A stretch of 7,969 bases of DNA from Kiritimatiellales bacterium (GTDB taxonomy: Bacteria > Verrucomicrobiota > Kiritimatiellia > Kiritimatiellales > Pontiellaceae), in NCBI GenBank assembly GCA_030625905.1, contig DAOUQA010000097.1, positions 1 to 7,969 of the forward strand, in the 5' to 3' direction. How positions within the stretch are numbered: the first letter of the stretch is position 1; every line of letters starts with the position of its first letter. The notes under the pieces are model-generated. The model made no database searches, was not told the DNA's origin, and was given only the letters and a program-made list of their open reading frames with translations. Position numbers and translations under genes: made by a program. This document shows positions 1 to 5,943 of the stretch, piece after piece.

Positions 1-372
1 AAACCGATCCCCGCACCGGAACCCATAGTGGCGGCACCGGAACCCGAGCCCAAACCCGTAGTGGCCGAGCCCAAGCCCGCCGGAGCCGAGCTCAACCCAT
101 TGGTTCTCGTGCTGGATAAAACCAAGAAGCAAGGCACCTACGACGAGATTCCCGGCGTGCTTCGTCGCGCCAACCCCGGCCTCTACCAGCTCGTGCTGAT
201 CGTCGGCGATATCGAGGAGCCGATCTGCCTGGTGCGCGGAAAGAAAGCGCAGATGGAGAGCTATTTGAACCGGGCGATGCTCATCAAAGGAAAGAAATTC
301 TGGGCCAAGGATGTCGACCTTCCGATTCTCCAGCCGATCAAGATTCATCTCGATCCAATCCTCACGGAATAA
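1..372 (+). CDS. Unrecognised protein, C-terminal part (5' end outside window)
   Basis: The frame is open from base 1 to the TAA at 370-372, giving 123 residues. The gene starts upstream, and the GTG at 28 should not be taken as its start. The first ~30 visible residues are a low-complexity linker rich in Pro, Glu, Ala and Val with PEPxPKP-like units, such as often joins a membrane anchor or signal region to a folded domain. The last ~90 residues look like a small beta-rich domain: a hydrophobic strand (YQLVLIVG), an acidic turn, a second strand (PICLVRG), then a Lys-rich segment and PILQPIKI. The alternation is loosely like the small SH3/OB-like tails of secreted or envelope proteins in PVC bacteria. 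That likeness is by eye only and I assign no function. The next gene starts 130 bases downstream, across a hairpin repeat. Confidence 0.75.
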   Translation, partial: KPIPAPEPIVAAPEPEPKPVVAEPKPAGAELNPLVLVLDKTKKQGTYDEIPGVLRRANPGLYQLVLIVGDIEEPICLVRGKKAQMESYLNRAMLIKGKKFWAKDVDLPILQPIKIHLDPILTE

Positions 373-412
373 TTTCGAATTCAAAACCCGGCACGGCCAG
401 AGACAAAAGAAA

Positions 413-496
413 CTCAACGCAAAGACGCCGAGTCCGCCAAGTTTCGCGGAGCAGTGCCTTTGCGGTTCTTAGCGCTCTTTGCATCTTTGCGTTGAG
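413..496. repeat. Imperfect inverted repeat (REP-like hairpin) upstream of comF
   Basis: The outer arms are CTCAACGCAAAGACGC (413-428) and GCATCTTTGCGTTGAG (481-496). They match at 15 of 16 positions when one is reverse-complemented. Pairing can continue less perfectly inward through CCGCCAAG on the left and CTTAGCG on the right. The CGCAAAGA/CGCCGAGT/CCGCCAAG units on the left arm recur at about 8 bases. CGCAAAG-type intergenic repeats of this kind are common in many bacterial genomes, so a dispersed REP-like element is the likeliest reading. The right arm ends in GTTGAGGGA, so the ribosome binding site of the ComF gene overlaps the element. Confidence 0.65.
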
Positions 497-502
497 GGAA
501 AT

Positions 503-1219
503 ATGCATAAAACAATGAAAGTGTTGATGGACATACTCTATCCGCGCCGTTGCCTCGGGTGTGGTGTTTCGTCGCCCGAAACCTTTCGGTATATTTGCTG
601 GGACTGTTGGTCGGATGCGGCGCAGGTTGAAGCCCCCTTTTGCGATCTTTGCGGCGACCCCGTGGCCGGGGCGGTCGACCACGATTTCATTTGCTATTCC
701 TGTTCGGCCAAAACGCCCGCCTTCGACGGCGCCCGTTCGGCCGCCCGCTACGACGGGGTGGTGGGCGAAGCCTTGCGGCAACTCAAATACGAGAAGGCAC
801 TCTGGCTCGCGCCCGATATGGCGGAATTACTGCACAACTGCCTCGCGGCCGAATATCCCGGCCGCCTATTCGATTTGATCGTGCCGGTGCCGCTCCACCA
901 TGTCCGCCGCCGCGAGCGTGGTTACAACCAATCCGCCGTGCTTGCGCGCGAACTGGGCCGCCGCTTGGGCTGTCCAGTGCTACCCGGTATGCTCAGGCGA
1001 ATCCGCCCAACCACCACACAAACGAATTTGACAGCGAAAGAACGGCTTAGTAACGTGGTAGACGCTTTTCAACATAGAAGGGCAAAGCAACTAACCAACC
1101 GGCGCGTTTTGCTCGTCGATGATGTAATGACCACGGGTGCGACCGTGAATGCCTGTGCAAAGACCCTTAAGAAGGGTGGTGCTGCATCCGTTCATGTGAT
1201 CACTGCGGCGCGTGGATAA
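503..1219 (+). CDS. comF: ComF-family phosphoribosyltransferase-like protein
   Basis: The protein has 238 residues, a normal length for ComF. The N-terminal part has four CxxC pairs (C17/C20, C32/C35, C47/C50, C64/C67), the zinc-ribbon-like double finger of the family. The C-terminal half is a type I phosphoribosyltransferase fold. It contains VPVPLHHVRRRERGYNQ (127-143), TQTNLTAKER (172-181) and the PRPP-binding motif VLLVDDVMTTGAT (202-214). Family members are linked to DNA uptake during natural transformation (ComFC) or to uncharacterised phosphoribosyl chemistry (GntX); the substrate is not established here. I chose ATG 503 because GAGGGA lies just upstream, though with a short gap of about 3 bases. 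ATG 515 is possible, and TTG 479 would start inside the repeat. No other competence gene is visible. The accD gene follows after 14 bases, so the gene is probably the first of a comF-accD-folC operon. Confidence 0.9.
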   Translation: MHKTMKVLMDILYPRRCLGCGVSSPETFRYICWDCWSDAAQVEAPFCDLCGDPVAGAVDHDFICYSCSAKTPAFDGARSAARYDGVVGEALRQLKYEKALWLAPDMAELLHNCLAAEYPGRLFDLIVPVPLHHVRRRERGYNQSAVLARELGRRLGCPVLPGMLRRIRPTTTQTNLTAKERLSNVVDAFQHRRAKQLTNRRVLLVDDVMTTGATVNACAKTLKKGGAASVHVITAARG

Positions 1220-1233
1220 CGAGAGGATTTGAT

Positions 1234-2082
1234 ATGGCTCTGTTTGGCAGCAACAAGAAGAACTATTCGACCATCACCGTCAAGAAGCGCGATATGCCGG
1301 ATGGGCTGTGGATGAAATGCCCCTCCTGTGGTGAGATCGTCTACAAGGAAGAGGTTTCCGCCAATCTCGAAGTCTGCACCAAGTGCGGCCACCACTTCAC
1401 CCTCGCGCGCCAGGCGCGCATCGACCTGTTCTCCGACGAGGGCACCTTCAAGGAGTGGGCGGGTGGGATCAAGTCGGTTGATACCCTTGGCTTCACCGGC
1501 AAGCAGTCGTATGTCGACAAACTTGAGGCCAACCAGAAAAAGTCCGGATGGGACGATGCCATTACCGTCGGTGGCTGCAAGCTGGACGGACGCGACATAG
1601 GCTTGGGTGTCATGGACTTTTCCTTTCTCGGTGCCAGCATGGGCAGCGTGGTCGGCGAGCGCGTCACCTGCCTCATCGAACGCTGTACCGCCGAAAAGCG
1701 CCCGGTGCTGATTTCCTGCGCCTCCGGCGGCGCGCGCATGTACGAAGGTTTGCTCAGCCTCATGCAGATGGCCAAGACCAGCGCGGCGCTCGCTCGCCAC
1801 GCCGCCGCCGGGCTGCCCTACATTCCGATCCTTACGCATCCCACCATGGCTGGCGTCATGGCCAGCTTTGCCACCCTTGGAGACCTCATCGTGGCCGAAC
1901 CCAAAGCCCTTATTGGATTCGCCGGGCCGCTCGTCATCAAGGAAACCACCCAGCAGGATCTTCCCGAAGGCTTCCAGCGTTCGGAATTTCTGCAAGAGCA
2001 CGGTCTGATCGATATGGTTGTTCCGCGCGGCGAACTCCGTGACCGCATGATCCTCATCCTCGAATATCTCTGCGATAAATAG
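1234..2082 (+). CDS. accD: Acetyl-CoA carboxylase carboxyltransferase subunit beta
   Basis: This is the beta subunit of the carboxyltransferase half of acetyl-CoA carboxylase. With AccA it moves the carboxyl group from carboxybiotin to acetyl-CoA, giving malonyl-CoA for fatty acid synthesis in the cytoplasm. Its 282 residues are typical. The N-terminal zinc ribbon is C29/C32 and C48/C51. The crotonase-like core shows FLGASMGSVVGE (131-142), SCASGGARMYEGLLSLMQMAK (161-181, usually SASGGARM) and THPTMAGVMASFATLGD (201-217). The last segment reads MAGVM where many homologues have TGGVT or TAGVT. ATG 1234 has AGAGGA seven bases upstream. The accA gene is not in the window. The gene lies between comF and folC, and an accD-folC pair is a recurrent arrangement in other bacteria. 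Confidence 0.97.
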   Translation: MALFGSNKKNYSTITVKKRDMPDGLWMKCPSCGEIVYKEEVSANLEVCTKCGHHFTLARQARIDLFSDEGTFKEWAGGIKSVDTLGFTGKQSYVDKLEANQKKSGWDDAITVGGCKLDGRDIGLGVMDFSFLGASMGSVVGERVTCLIERCTAEKRPVLISCASGGARMYEGLLSLMQMAKTSAALARHAAAGLPYIPILTHPTMAGVMASFATLGDLIVAEPKALIGFAGPLVIKETTQQDLPEGFQRSEFLQEHGLIDMVVPRGELRDRMILILEYLCDK

Positions 2083-2110
2083 TTCATTCGTTGCAAGACA
2101 GGTTTTTTCC

Positions 2111-3379
2111 ATGAACAAGGGCACACCATGCGAGCAGCTTTTCAAGCGCACGACGCAGGGGATCAAGCCCGGGCTGGATATCATTACAGGGCTGCTTCAG
2201 GCATTGGATAATCCACACCACAAGCTTGCGGTCGTCCACGTGGCCGGTACCAACGGCAAGGGTTCTGTCTGCGCAATGCTTGAATCCGTGCTGCGTGCCT
2301 CCGGCTTCAAGACCGGCCTCTACACCTCGCCGCACCTGATCGACTTTTCCGAGCGCTTCCGCATCAACGGGGCTCCAATCTCCGGTGAAAAACTTGAAGG
2401 CTATATCCAGGCATTGGAAGAAATCGCCGATCGGGTCGCCGGGAAAATCGGCCAGCGTCCCGCGACCTTCTTCGAAATCTCCACGGCGATCGCCTTCCAA
2501 TATTTTGTCGACGAGGCCGTCGATATCGCCATCATCGAAACCGGTATGGGCGGCCGCTGGGATGCGACAAACGTGGTTATCCCGCTTGTTTCCGTCATAA
2601 CCCATATTGATATCGACCACACCAACTACCTTGGCGACACCATCGAGGCCATCGCCACCGAAAAGGCCGGGATCATCAAGCCCGGCCGGCCTGTTGTCTC
2701 TGCGCCGCAAACGGAGGAAGTGATGAACGAACTCCGGGAACCCGGCGTTCCAATCATTTATGGTTCCGAAGCGGTTTCGGTGGTAAAGGTCGGCAATCCG
2801 CAGAAACTTAAAATCGAAACACACTCGCGCAACCTGCCCCCGATCAACCTGCCGCTACTCGGCGAATGCCAGCGCGAAAACTGCGCCGTTTCGGTCGCTG
2901 CGCTCGAAGTGCTTGCCGATATGCTGGGGGTTGATCTGGAGTTCAAAAAAGGCCTGGAGTCGGTGGAGTGGGGGGCGCGTTTCCAAATGCTTGAAACCGA
3001 TCCTCCCGTGATTCTCGATGGCGCGCACAATCCGTCCGCCGGCAAGGCGCTGGCAAAAACGATCAGGGAAAACTATCCAAAGCATAAGGTCGGTTTTATC
3101 CTCGGCTTTCTCGACGACAAGGAATCGGTCGGGTTTTTGCGCGAAATCAAGCCCCTCGTTTCCAAGGCTTGGACCCTTTCGATCAATGCTCCGCGCGGCA
3201 CGACCGCCGAGCATTCCGCAATCCAATGTCGGCTTGCGGGAATCGAGGCCATGCCCTCCGAGGTTTCCAGCGCATGGAAGGCCGCCCGCAAGTGGGCCTC
3301 TGCCGAACCCGATCGGTTGGTTTGCATCACCGGGTCGCTCTTCTTAAAACAGGTGTTTGCCCAAGCTGGGTGCGCATAA
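2111..3379 (+). CDS. folC: Bifunctional folylpolyglutamate synthase/dihydrofolate synthase
   Basis: A Mur-ligase-family ATP-dependent enzyme that joins glutamate to dihydropteroate and lengthens the polyglutamate tail of folates in the cytoplasm. The 422-residue length fits FolC. Visible motifs are the P-loop GTNGKGS (46-52), the loop YTSPHL (71-76), ETGMGGRWDATN (143-154), THIDIDHTNYLG (164-175) and TEKAGIIKP (183-191), whose K185 matches the lysine that is carbamylated in the family. The C-terminal ligase domain has ILDGAHNP (301-308) and ITGSLFL (406-412). The usual WPGR-like motif before the C domain reads EWGARFQ here, a mild variant. ATG 2111 has only a weak AGG about 9 bases upstream. 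Whether the enzyme does both reactions or only one cannot be told from sequence alone. It follows accD after 28 bases and is probably cotranscribed. Confidence 0.95.
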   Translation: MNKGTPCEQLFKRTTQGIKPGLDIITGLLQALDNPHHKLAVVHVAGTNGKGSVCAMLESVLRASGFKTGLYTSPHLIDFSERFRINGAPISGEKLEGYIQALEEIADRVAGKIGQRPATFFEISTAIAFQYFVDEAVDIAIIETGMGGRWDATNVVIPLVSVITHIDIDHTNYLGDTIEAIATEKAGIIKPGRPVVSAPQTEEVMNELREPGVPIIYGSEAVSVVKVGNPQKLKIETHSRNLPPINLPLLGECQRENCAVSVAALEVLADMLGVDLEFKKGLESVEWGARFQMLETDPPVILDGAHNPSAGKALAKTIRENYPKHKVGFILGFLDDKESVGFLREIKPLVSKAWTLSINAPRGTTAEHSAIQCRLAGIEAMPSEVSSAWKAARKWASAEPDRLVCITGSLFLKQVFAQAGCA

Positions 3380-3407
3380 AAGGAAGTGCTGGGCAGGTGC
3401 TTCCTTT
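3379..3407 (+). terminator. Hairpin at folC stop codon, possible terminator
   Basis: AAAGGAAG (3379-3386) pairs perfectly with CTTCCTTT (3400-3407). Three further pairs, two of them G-T wobbles, extend the stem inward and leave a loop of about 7 bases. It begins on the last base of the folC stop codon and would suit the end of the comF-accD-folC transcript. The bases after the stem are CGGGG rather than a T run, so it is not a textbook intrinsic terminator. It may instead be a transcript-stabilising 3' hairpin. Confidence 0.45.
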
Positions 3408-3425
3408 CGGGGTATTCGTTGCGCC

Positions 3426-3475
3426 CCGAAGAGTTCCGCTGATGTATTTTTTCGTCTAGTTGCCGAACTCTTCGG
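3426..3475. repeat. Perfect 11-bp inverted repeat between convergent genes
   Basis: CCGAAGAGTTC (3426-3436) and GAACTCTTCGG (3465-3475) are perfect reverse complements, separated by 28 bases that include a run of six T. It lies between folC and the leftward regulator and could fold in RNA from either direction. On the minus strand it spans the stop codon of the orphan frame at 3456-3599. No T run follows either arm, so an intrinsic terminator is not supported. It could be a transcript-end hairpin or the terminal repeats of a very short element. Confidence 0.5.
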
Positions 3476-3599
3476 TAGTAGGCATTTGTTTCTGTACTTT
3501 GTTGGTGGGGAGCAAATGCTTGTACTCCGGCGGGAAAACCAAGGGGTTTCCATGAAGCACGGGCAGATCGACGGGATCAAAGAGGGCGTTGGGAAATAG
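3456..3599 (-). pseudogene. Orphan minus-strand frame, possible gene remnant or small ORF
   Basis: Between the regulator's stop and folC the minus strand has a frame that reads like real protein for 47 codons and ends in TAG at 3458-3456. It includes ALFDPVDLPVLHGNPLVFPP and ends in MPTTEEFGN. It is rich in Pro, Leu, Val and Asn, and its codons end in G or C about two-thirds of the time, as in neighbouring genes. The frame stays open back to 3662, inside the regulator gene, but has no ATG before the last ten codons and no ribosome binding site I can see. A GTG at 3560 would give 34 residues. I do not recognise the sequence. It may be the 3' end of a decayed gene, part of a repeated element, or chance. 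Confidence 0.3.
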
Positions 3600-3606
3600 T
3601 TTACAT

Positions 3607-4509
3607 TTATTCGGATCGGTTGCGGGCGGCGTATCCCAACCGGTATTGCCGAGGGGTCTCGTTCATCGTTTTCCGGAAGCAGCGGGTGAAGTAGTTGCCG
3701 TCGGAGAAACCGCAGTCGAGGGCGATGTTGGTGATGGTGCGGTCGGTGTATTGGAGCCGTTCGGCGGCCTTCCGGGTACGGACGTGCATGAGGTGGTCGA
3801 TGGGCGAGCGTCCGATGCAGTCGTGGAAAATGCGCAGGAAGTGGCGCTTGGAGAGGTGCGATTTTGCGGCGAGTTCGTCGAGCGATATTTTCTCGGCATA
3901 GTGTGTTTCGATATGCGCGATGGCGTCGCCAATGCGCAGGAGATCGGTGGTTTCTTCGGTCGGTTCGTCCGAATAGCATCGTGAGAGGTGGACAGCAAGC
4001 TGCATGAACAGTCCCTTGGCCATGACGCGGTAGCCGGGATTGCGCGTTTCGGTTTCACGCGTCAGGTCGTGGATCATTTCGTTTGCGCGGTTGAGCTGCC
4101 GATCGGAGAGTTGCAGGCGGCTACGGAACTGGTGCTGGGAACGAAAGGCCGGCTCCAGCGAGAAGAGGGCATGGAAGCCGGGCAAGGCACGGATGTCCCA
4201 TTGCTCCATCATTAGTGCCTGGGAATCGAAAAGAATATTGGCCAGCGCCAAACCGTGGATGTCCTGATATTGATGCAAATGGTTCGGGGTAATTACAAAC
4301 ACATCGCCGCTTTTTACGGGAAACTCCTGCTCGTCGATCACATGCATGGCCGCACCCTTCAGGACGATGACCAGCTCCTCGAACCCGTGGCTGTGGATTG
4401 GGAAATCCGGCTGGGGATCGCGGATATAAACCTGTAGCGGCAGCGTTGGGTCTTCAAAGAAATCCTGCTTCTTCAGCAAGTGCGCAGAGCCTAGCGGATG
4501 ATTTGTCAT
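3607..4509 (-). CDS. AraC-family regulator, RhaS/RhaR-like, probable rhamnose sensor
   Basis: A 300-residue transcription activator of the AraC family. The N-terminal half is a cupin-type sensor domain with FPIHSHGFEELVIVLKG (36-52), closely resembling the HxHxFxE(L/I)VIV segment of E. coli RhaS and RhaR. The C-terminal half is the double helix-turn-helix: first near 208-233 (ISLDELAAKSHLSKRHFLRIF), second near 259-290 (ITNIALDCGFSDGNYFTRCF, then PRQYR). It is divergent from the L-rhamnose isomerase gene across a 169-base gap, so it probably activates the rhamnose cassette, and perhaps itself, in response to L-rhamnose. The family match is seen in sequence; the ligand is inferred from the neighbour. 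ATG 4509 has no Shine-Dalgarno sequence upstream, and the next in-frame ATG would cut into the sensor domain. Confidence 0.9.
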   Translation of the reverse strand: MTNHPLGSAHLLKKQDFFEDPTLPLQVYIRDPQPDFPIHSHGFEELVIVLKGAAMHVIDEQEFPVKSGDVFVITPNHLHQYQDIHGLALANILFDSQALMMEQWDIRALPGFHALFSLEPAFRSQHQFRSRLQLSDRQLNRANEMIHDLTRETETRNPGYRVMAKGLFMQLAVHLSRCYSDEPTEETTDLLRIGDAIAHIETHYAEKISLDELAAKSHLSKRHFLRIFHDCIGRSPIDHLMHVRTRKAAERLQYTDRTITNIALDCGFSDGNYFTRCFRKTMNETPRQYRLGYAARNRSE

Positions 4510-4515
4510 GGCGAG

Positions 4516-4544
4516 ATAGTGCTAAAAAAAGTCGAGATCGTCAA
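4516..4544 (-). promoter_or_regulatory. Weak candidate promoter for the AraC-family gene
   Basis: On the minus strand TTGACG (4544-4539) is a good -35 match. Seventeen bases later CACTAT (4521-4516) is a poor -10, matching TATAAT at three of six positions. Transcription would start at or within a base or two of the ATG at 4509, giving a leaderless or nearly leaderless mRNA. That would fit the absence of a ribosome binding site. The pattern is weak and could be chance. Confidence 0.2.
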
Positions 4545-4558
4545 GGCGCTGGGCCAGC

Positions 4559-4583
4559 CAATGCGTTAAGTTTTGCGGCATTG
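4559..4583. promoter_or_regulatory. CAATGC/GCATTG dyad, candidate operator
   Basis: CAATGC (4559-4564) and GCATTG (4578-4583) form a perfect 6-bp dyad with 13 bases between arms. A further direct copy, CCAATG, lies at 4593-4598 and repeats 4558-4563. The dyad sits mid-way in the regulator/rhaA divergent gap, upstream of rhaA, where an activator site would be expected. A short palindrome, GCTGGGCCAGC, lies beside it at 4548-4558. Binding by the AraC-type protein is inference, and the half-sites are short enough to arise by chance. Confidence 0.25.
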
Positions 4584-4598
4584 AGTGTCCAACCAATG

Positions 4599-4649
4599 AA
4601 CGTGAGCCGTGAAACGTGATTTTCGTGTCTGGTCACGCCTCACGTTTCA
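4599..4649. repeat. Heptad CGTGA/TCACG inverted repeat in rhaA leader
   Basis: CGTGA occurs at 4601, 4608 and 4615, exactly 7 bases apart. Its complement TCACG occurs at 4633 and 4640, also 7 apart. Two foldings are possible and exclude each other. AACGTGAGCCGTGA (4599-4612) pairs with TCACGCCTCACGTT (4633-4646), with one mismatch in 14. Alternatively TGAAACGTGA (4610-4619) pairs perfectly with TCACGTTTCA (4640-4649). Each leaves a 20-base loop. The block ends 17 bases before the rhaA ribosome binding site. Similar heptad repeats are known as dispersed REP-like elements, so it may be a repeat-family copy. The 7-base period fits a helix-turn-helix operator poorly. Confidence 0.6.
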
Positions 4650-4666
4650 ATCGTCACTTTTTAAAC

Positions 4667-4673
4667 AAGGAGA
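4667..4673 (+). promoter_or_regulatory. Ribosome binding site of rhaA
   Basis: AAGGAGA ends five bases before the ATG at 4679. This strong Shine-Dalgarno sequence fixes the start of rhaA there rather than at the upstream in-frame GTG at 4616, which falls in the heptad repeat. Confidence 0.85.
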
Positions 4674-4678
4674 AAGCA

Positions 4679-5938
4679 ATGAGTATAGACAAAGCATACG
4701 AACTGGCAAAGGAACGCTATGCGGCGTTTGGAATCGATACGGACGCAATGATTGACAAGGCGCTGGAACTTCCCATCTCCCTGCATTGCTGGCAGGCTGA
4801 CGATGTAGTGGGTTTTGAAACGAAGCCGGAAGGTCTCGCCGGTGGCGGCATCATGGCGACCGGAAACTATCCGGGACGTGCCCGTAATGGCGATGAAGCT
4901 CGTCTGGACATTGAAAAAGCAATGTCGATGATTCCCGGCACGCAGCGTGTGAATGTGCATGCCTGCTATTCCGAAACCGACCACTATACCGACCGCGACG
5001 AGATGGATCCCTCCTGTTTCACGAAGTGGATGGACTGGGCGAAAGAAAAGAATATCAAGCTCGACTTCAACCCCACCTTCTTTGCGCACCCGAAGGCGGA
5101 AGACGGCTTTACCCTTTCGCATCGCGACGACGAGATCCGCGCATTCTGGGTCAGGCACGGCAAGGCCAGCCGCAAGATTGCCGAAGCCATGGCCGAGGCG
5201 CAGGGTTCACCGTGTTTCGTTAACTGGTGGACGCCGGATGGCTCCAAGGATATTCCGGCCGACCGCTTTGGCCCCCGCGCCCGCATGGCGAAATCCTACG
5301 ACGAAATCATGGGCGACGATTCTGTCGACAAAACCAAATGCGTCGACTTTATCGAAAGCAAGCTCTTCGGTATCGGCTCGGAAGAATATGTTGTCAGTTC
5401 CGCCGAGTTTTGCTCCGACTATGCCCTTAGCCGCAACATGGGGCTGTGCATGGACATGGGCCACTTCCACCCGACCGAGACGATCCACGGCAAGATTTCC
5501 AGCCACCTTCAGTTCATGGACAAAATCCTGCTGCACGTCAGCCGTCCGATCCGCTGGGACTCCGACCACGTCACGCTCTTCAACGACGACTTGAAAAACG
5601 TCTTCCTTGAAATCCAGCGCGGCAACGTGTGGGATCGCGTAGTTCTCGCGCTCGACTTCTTCGATGCCTCGATCAACCGCATCGGTGCCTACGTCGTTGG
5701 AACGCGCGCGGCGCGCAAGGGCATCCTCTATGCGTTGCTCGATCCGACCGAACAGCTCCAGGCCTACGAGGCCGAGGGCAAGAACGCCCAGCGCCTGGCG
5801 CTGATGGAAGAGTTCAAAACCATGCCGTTTTCGGCGGTTTGGGACAAGCTCTGCGAAAAAGGCAACGTTGCGGTCGGTGCCGACTGGCTTGCCGAAATGG
5901 AAGCCTACGAAGACGAAGTCCTGAACCGGCGTTCGTAG
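4679..5938 (+). CDS. rhaA: L-rhamnose isomerase
   Basis: Converts L-rhamnose to L-rhamnulose, the first intracellular step of rhamnose catabolism, using divalent metal, usually Mn2+. From ATG 4679 the protein has 419 residues, the same as E. coli RhaA, and is alignable by eye along its length: LHCWQADDVVGFE near the N-terminus, DFNPTFFAHP, DGFTLSH, ESKLFGIGSEEY, and LDFFDASINRIGA towards the end. The metal ligands H262, D294 and D296 of the E. coli enzyme fall at the same numbers here, in GHFHPTE and IRWDSDH. The gene opens the rightward cassette and is divergent from a RhaS/RhaR-like regulator. Only 5 bases separate it from the sulfatase remnant. No rhamnulose kinase or aldolase gene is present, so the rest of the pathway must lie elsewhere. 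Confidence 0.97.
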   Translation: MSIDKAYELAKERYAAFGIDTDAMIDKALELPISLHCWQADDVVGFETKPEGLAGGGIMATGNYPGRARNGDEARLDIEKAMSMIPGTQRVNVHACYSETDHYTDRDEMDPSCFTKWMDWAKEKNIKLDFNPTFFAHPKAEDGFTLSHRDDEIRAFWVRHGKASRKIAEAMAEAQGSPCFVNWWTPDGSKDIPADRFGPRARMAKSYDEIMGDDSVDKTKCVDFIESKLFGIGSEEYVVSSAEFCSDYALSRNMGLCMDMGHFHPTETIHGKISSHLQFMDKILLHVSRPIRWDSDHVTLFNDDLKNVFLEIQRGNVWDRVVLALDFFDASINRIGAYVVGTRAARKGILYALLDPTEQLQAYEAEGKNAQRLALMEEFKTMPFSAVWDKLCEKGNVAVGADWLAEMEAYEDEVLNRRS

Positions 5939-5943
5939 CCAAC

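Noticed and set aside
362..781. 139-codon minus-strand open frame over the comF start
   Set aside because: It covers the hairpin and the ComF zinc-finger region on the opposite strand, with shadow-like composition and no recognisable domain.
1192..2184. 330-codon minus-strand open frame opposite accD
   Set aside because: It is antisense to a clear AccD, is rich in Gly, Ala, His and Asp as expected for a shadow frame, and shows no family motif.
3482..3519. GCATTTG/CAAATGC inverted repeat
   Set aside because: Only 7 bp with a 24-base gap and no T run; it lies within the orphan frame and is expected by chance.
3357..3599. 80-codon plus-strand frame after folC
   Set aside because: It starts inside folC and runs through both hairpins. 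Its composition is Arg/Lys/Phe-rich with no motif, and the minus-strand reading of the same DNA is more protein-like.
4599..4649. CRISPR-like or AraC operator reading of the CGTGA repeats
   Set aside because: The units are 5 bases at 7-base spacing with no spacers, and the period is too short for two helix-turn-helix contacts one helical turn apart.
4616..4678. Longer N-terminus for rhaA from GTG 4616
   Set aside because: It would translate the heptad repeat. The strong AAGGAGA before ATG 4679 and the exact 419-residue length favour the later start.
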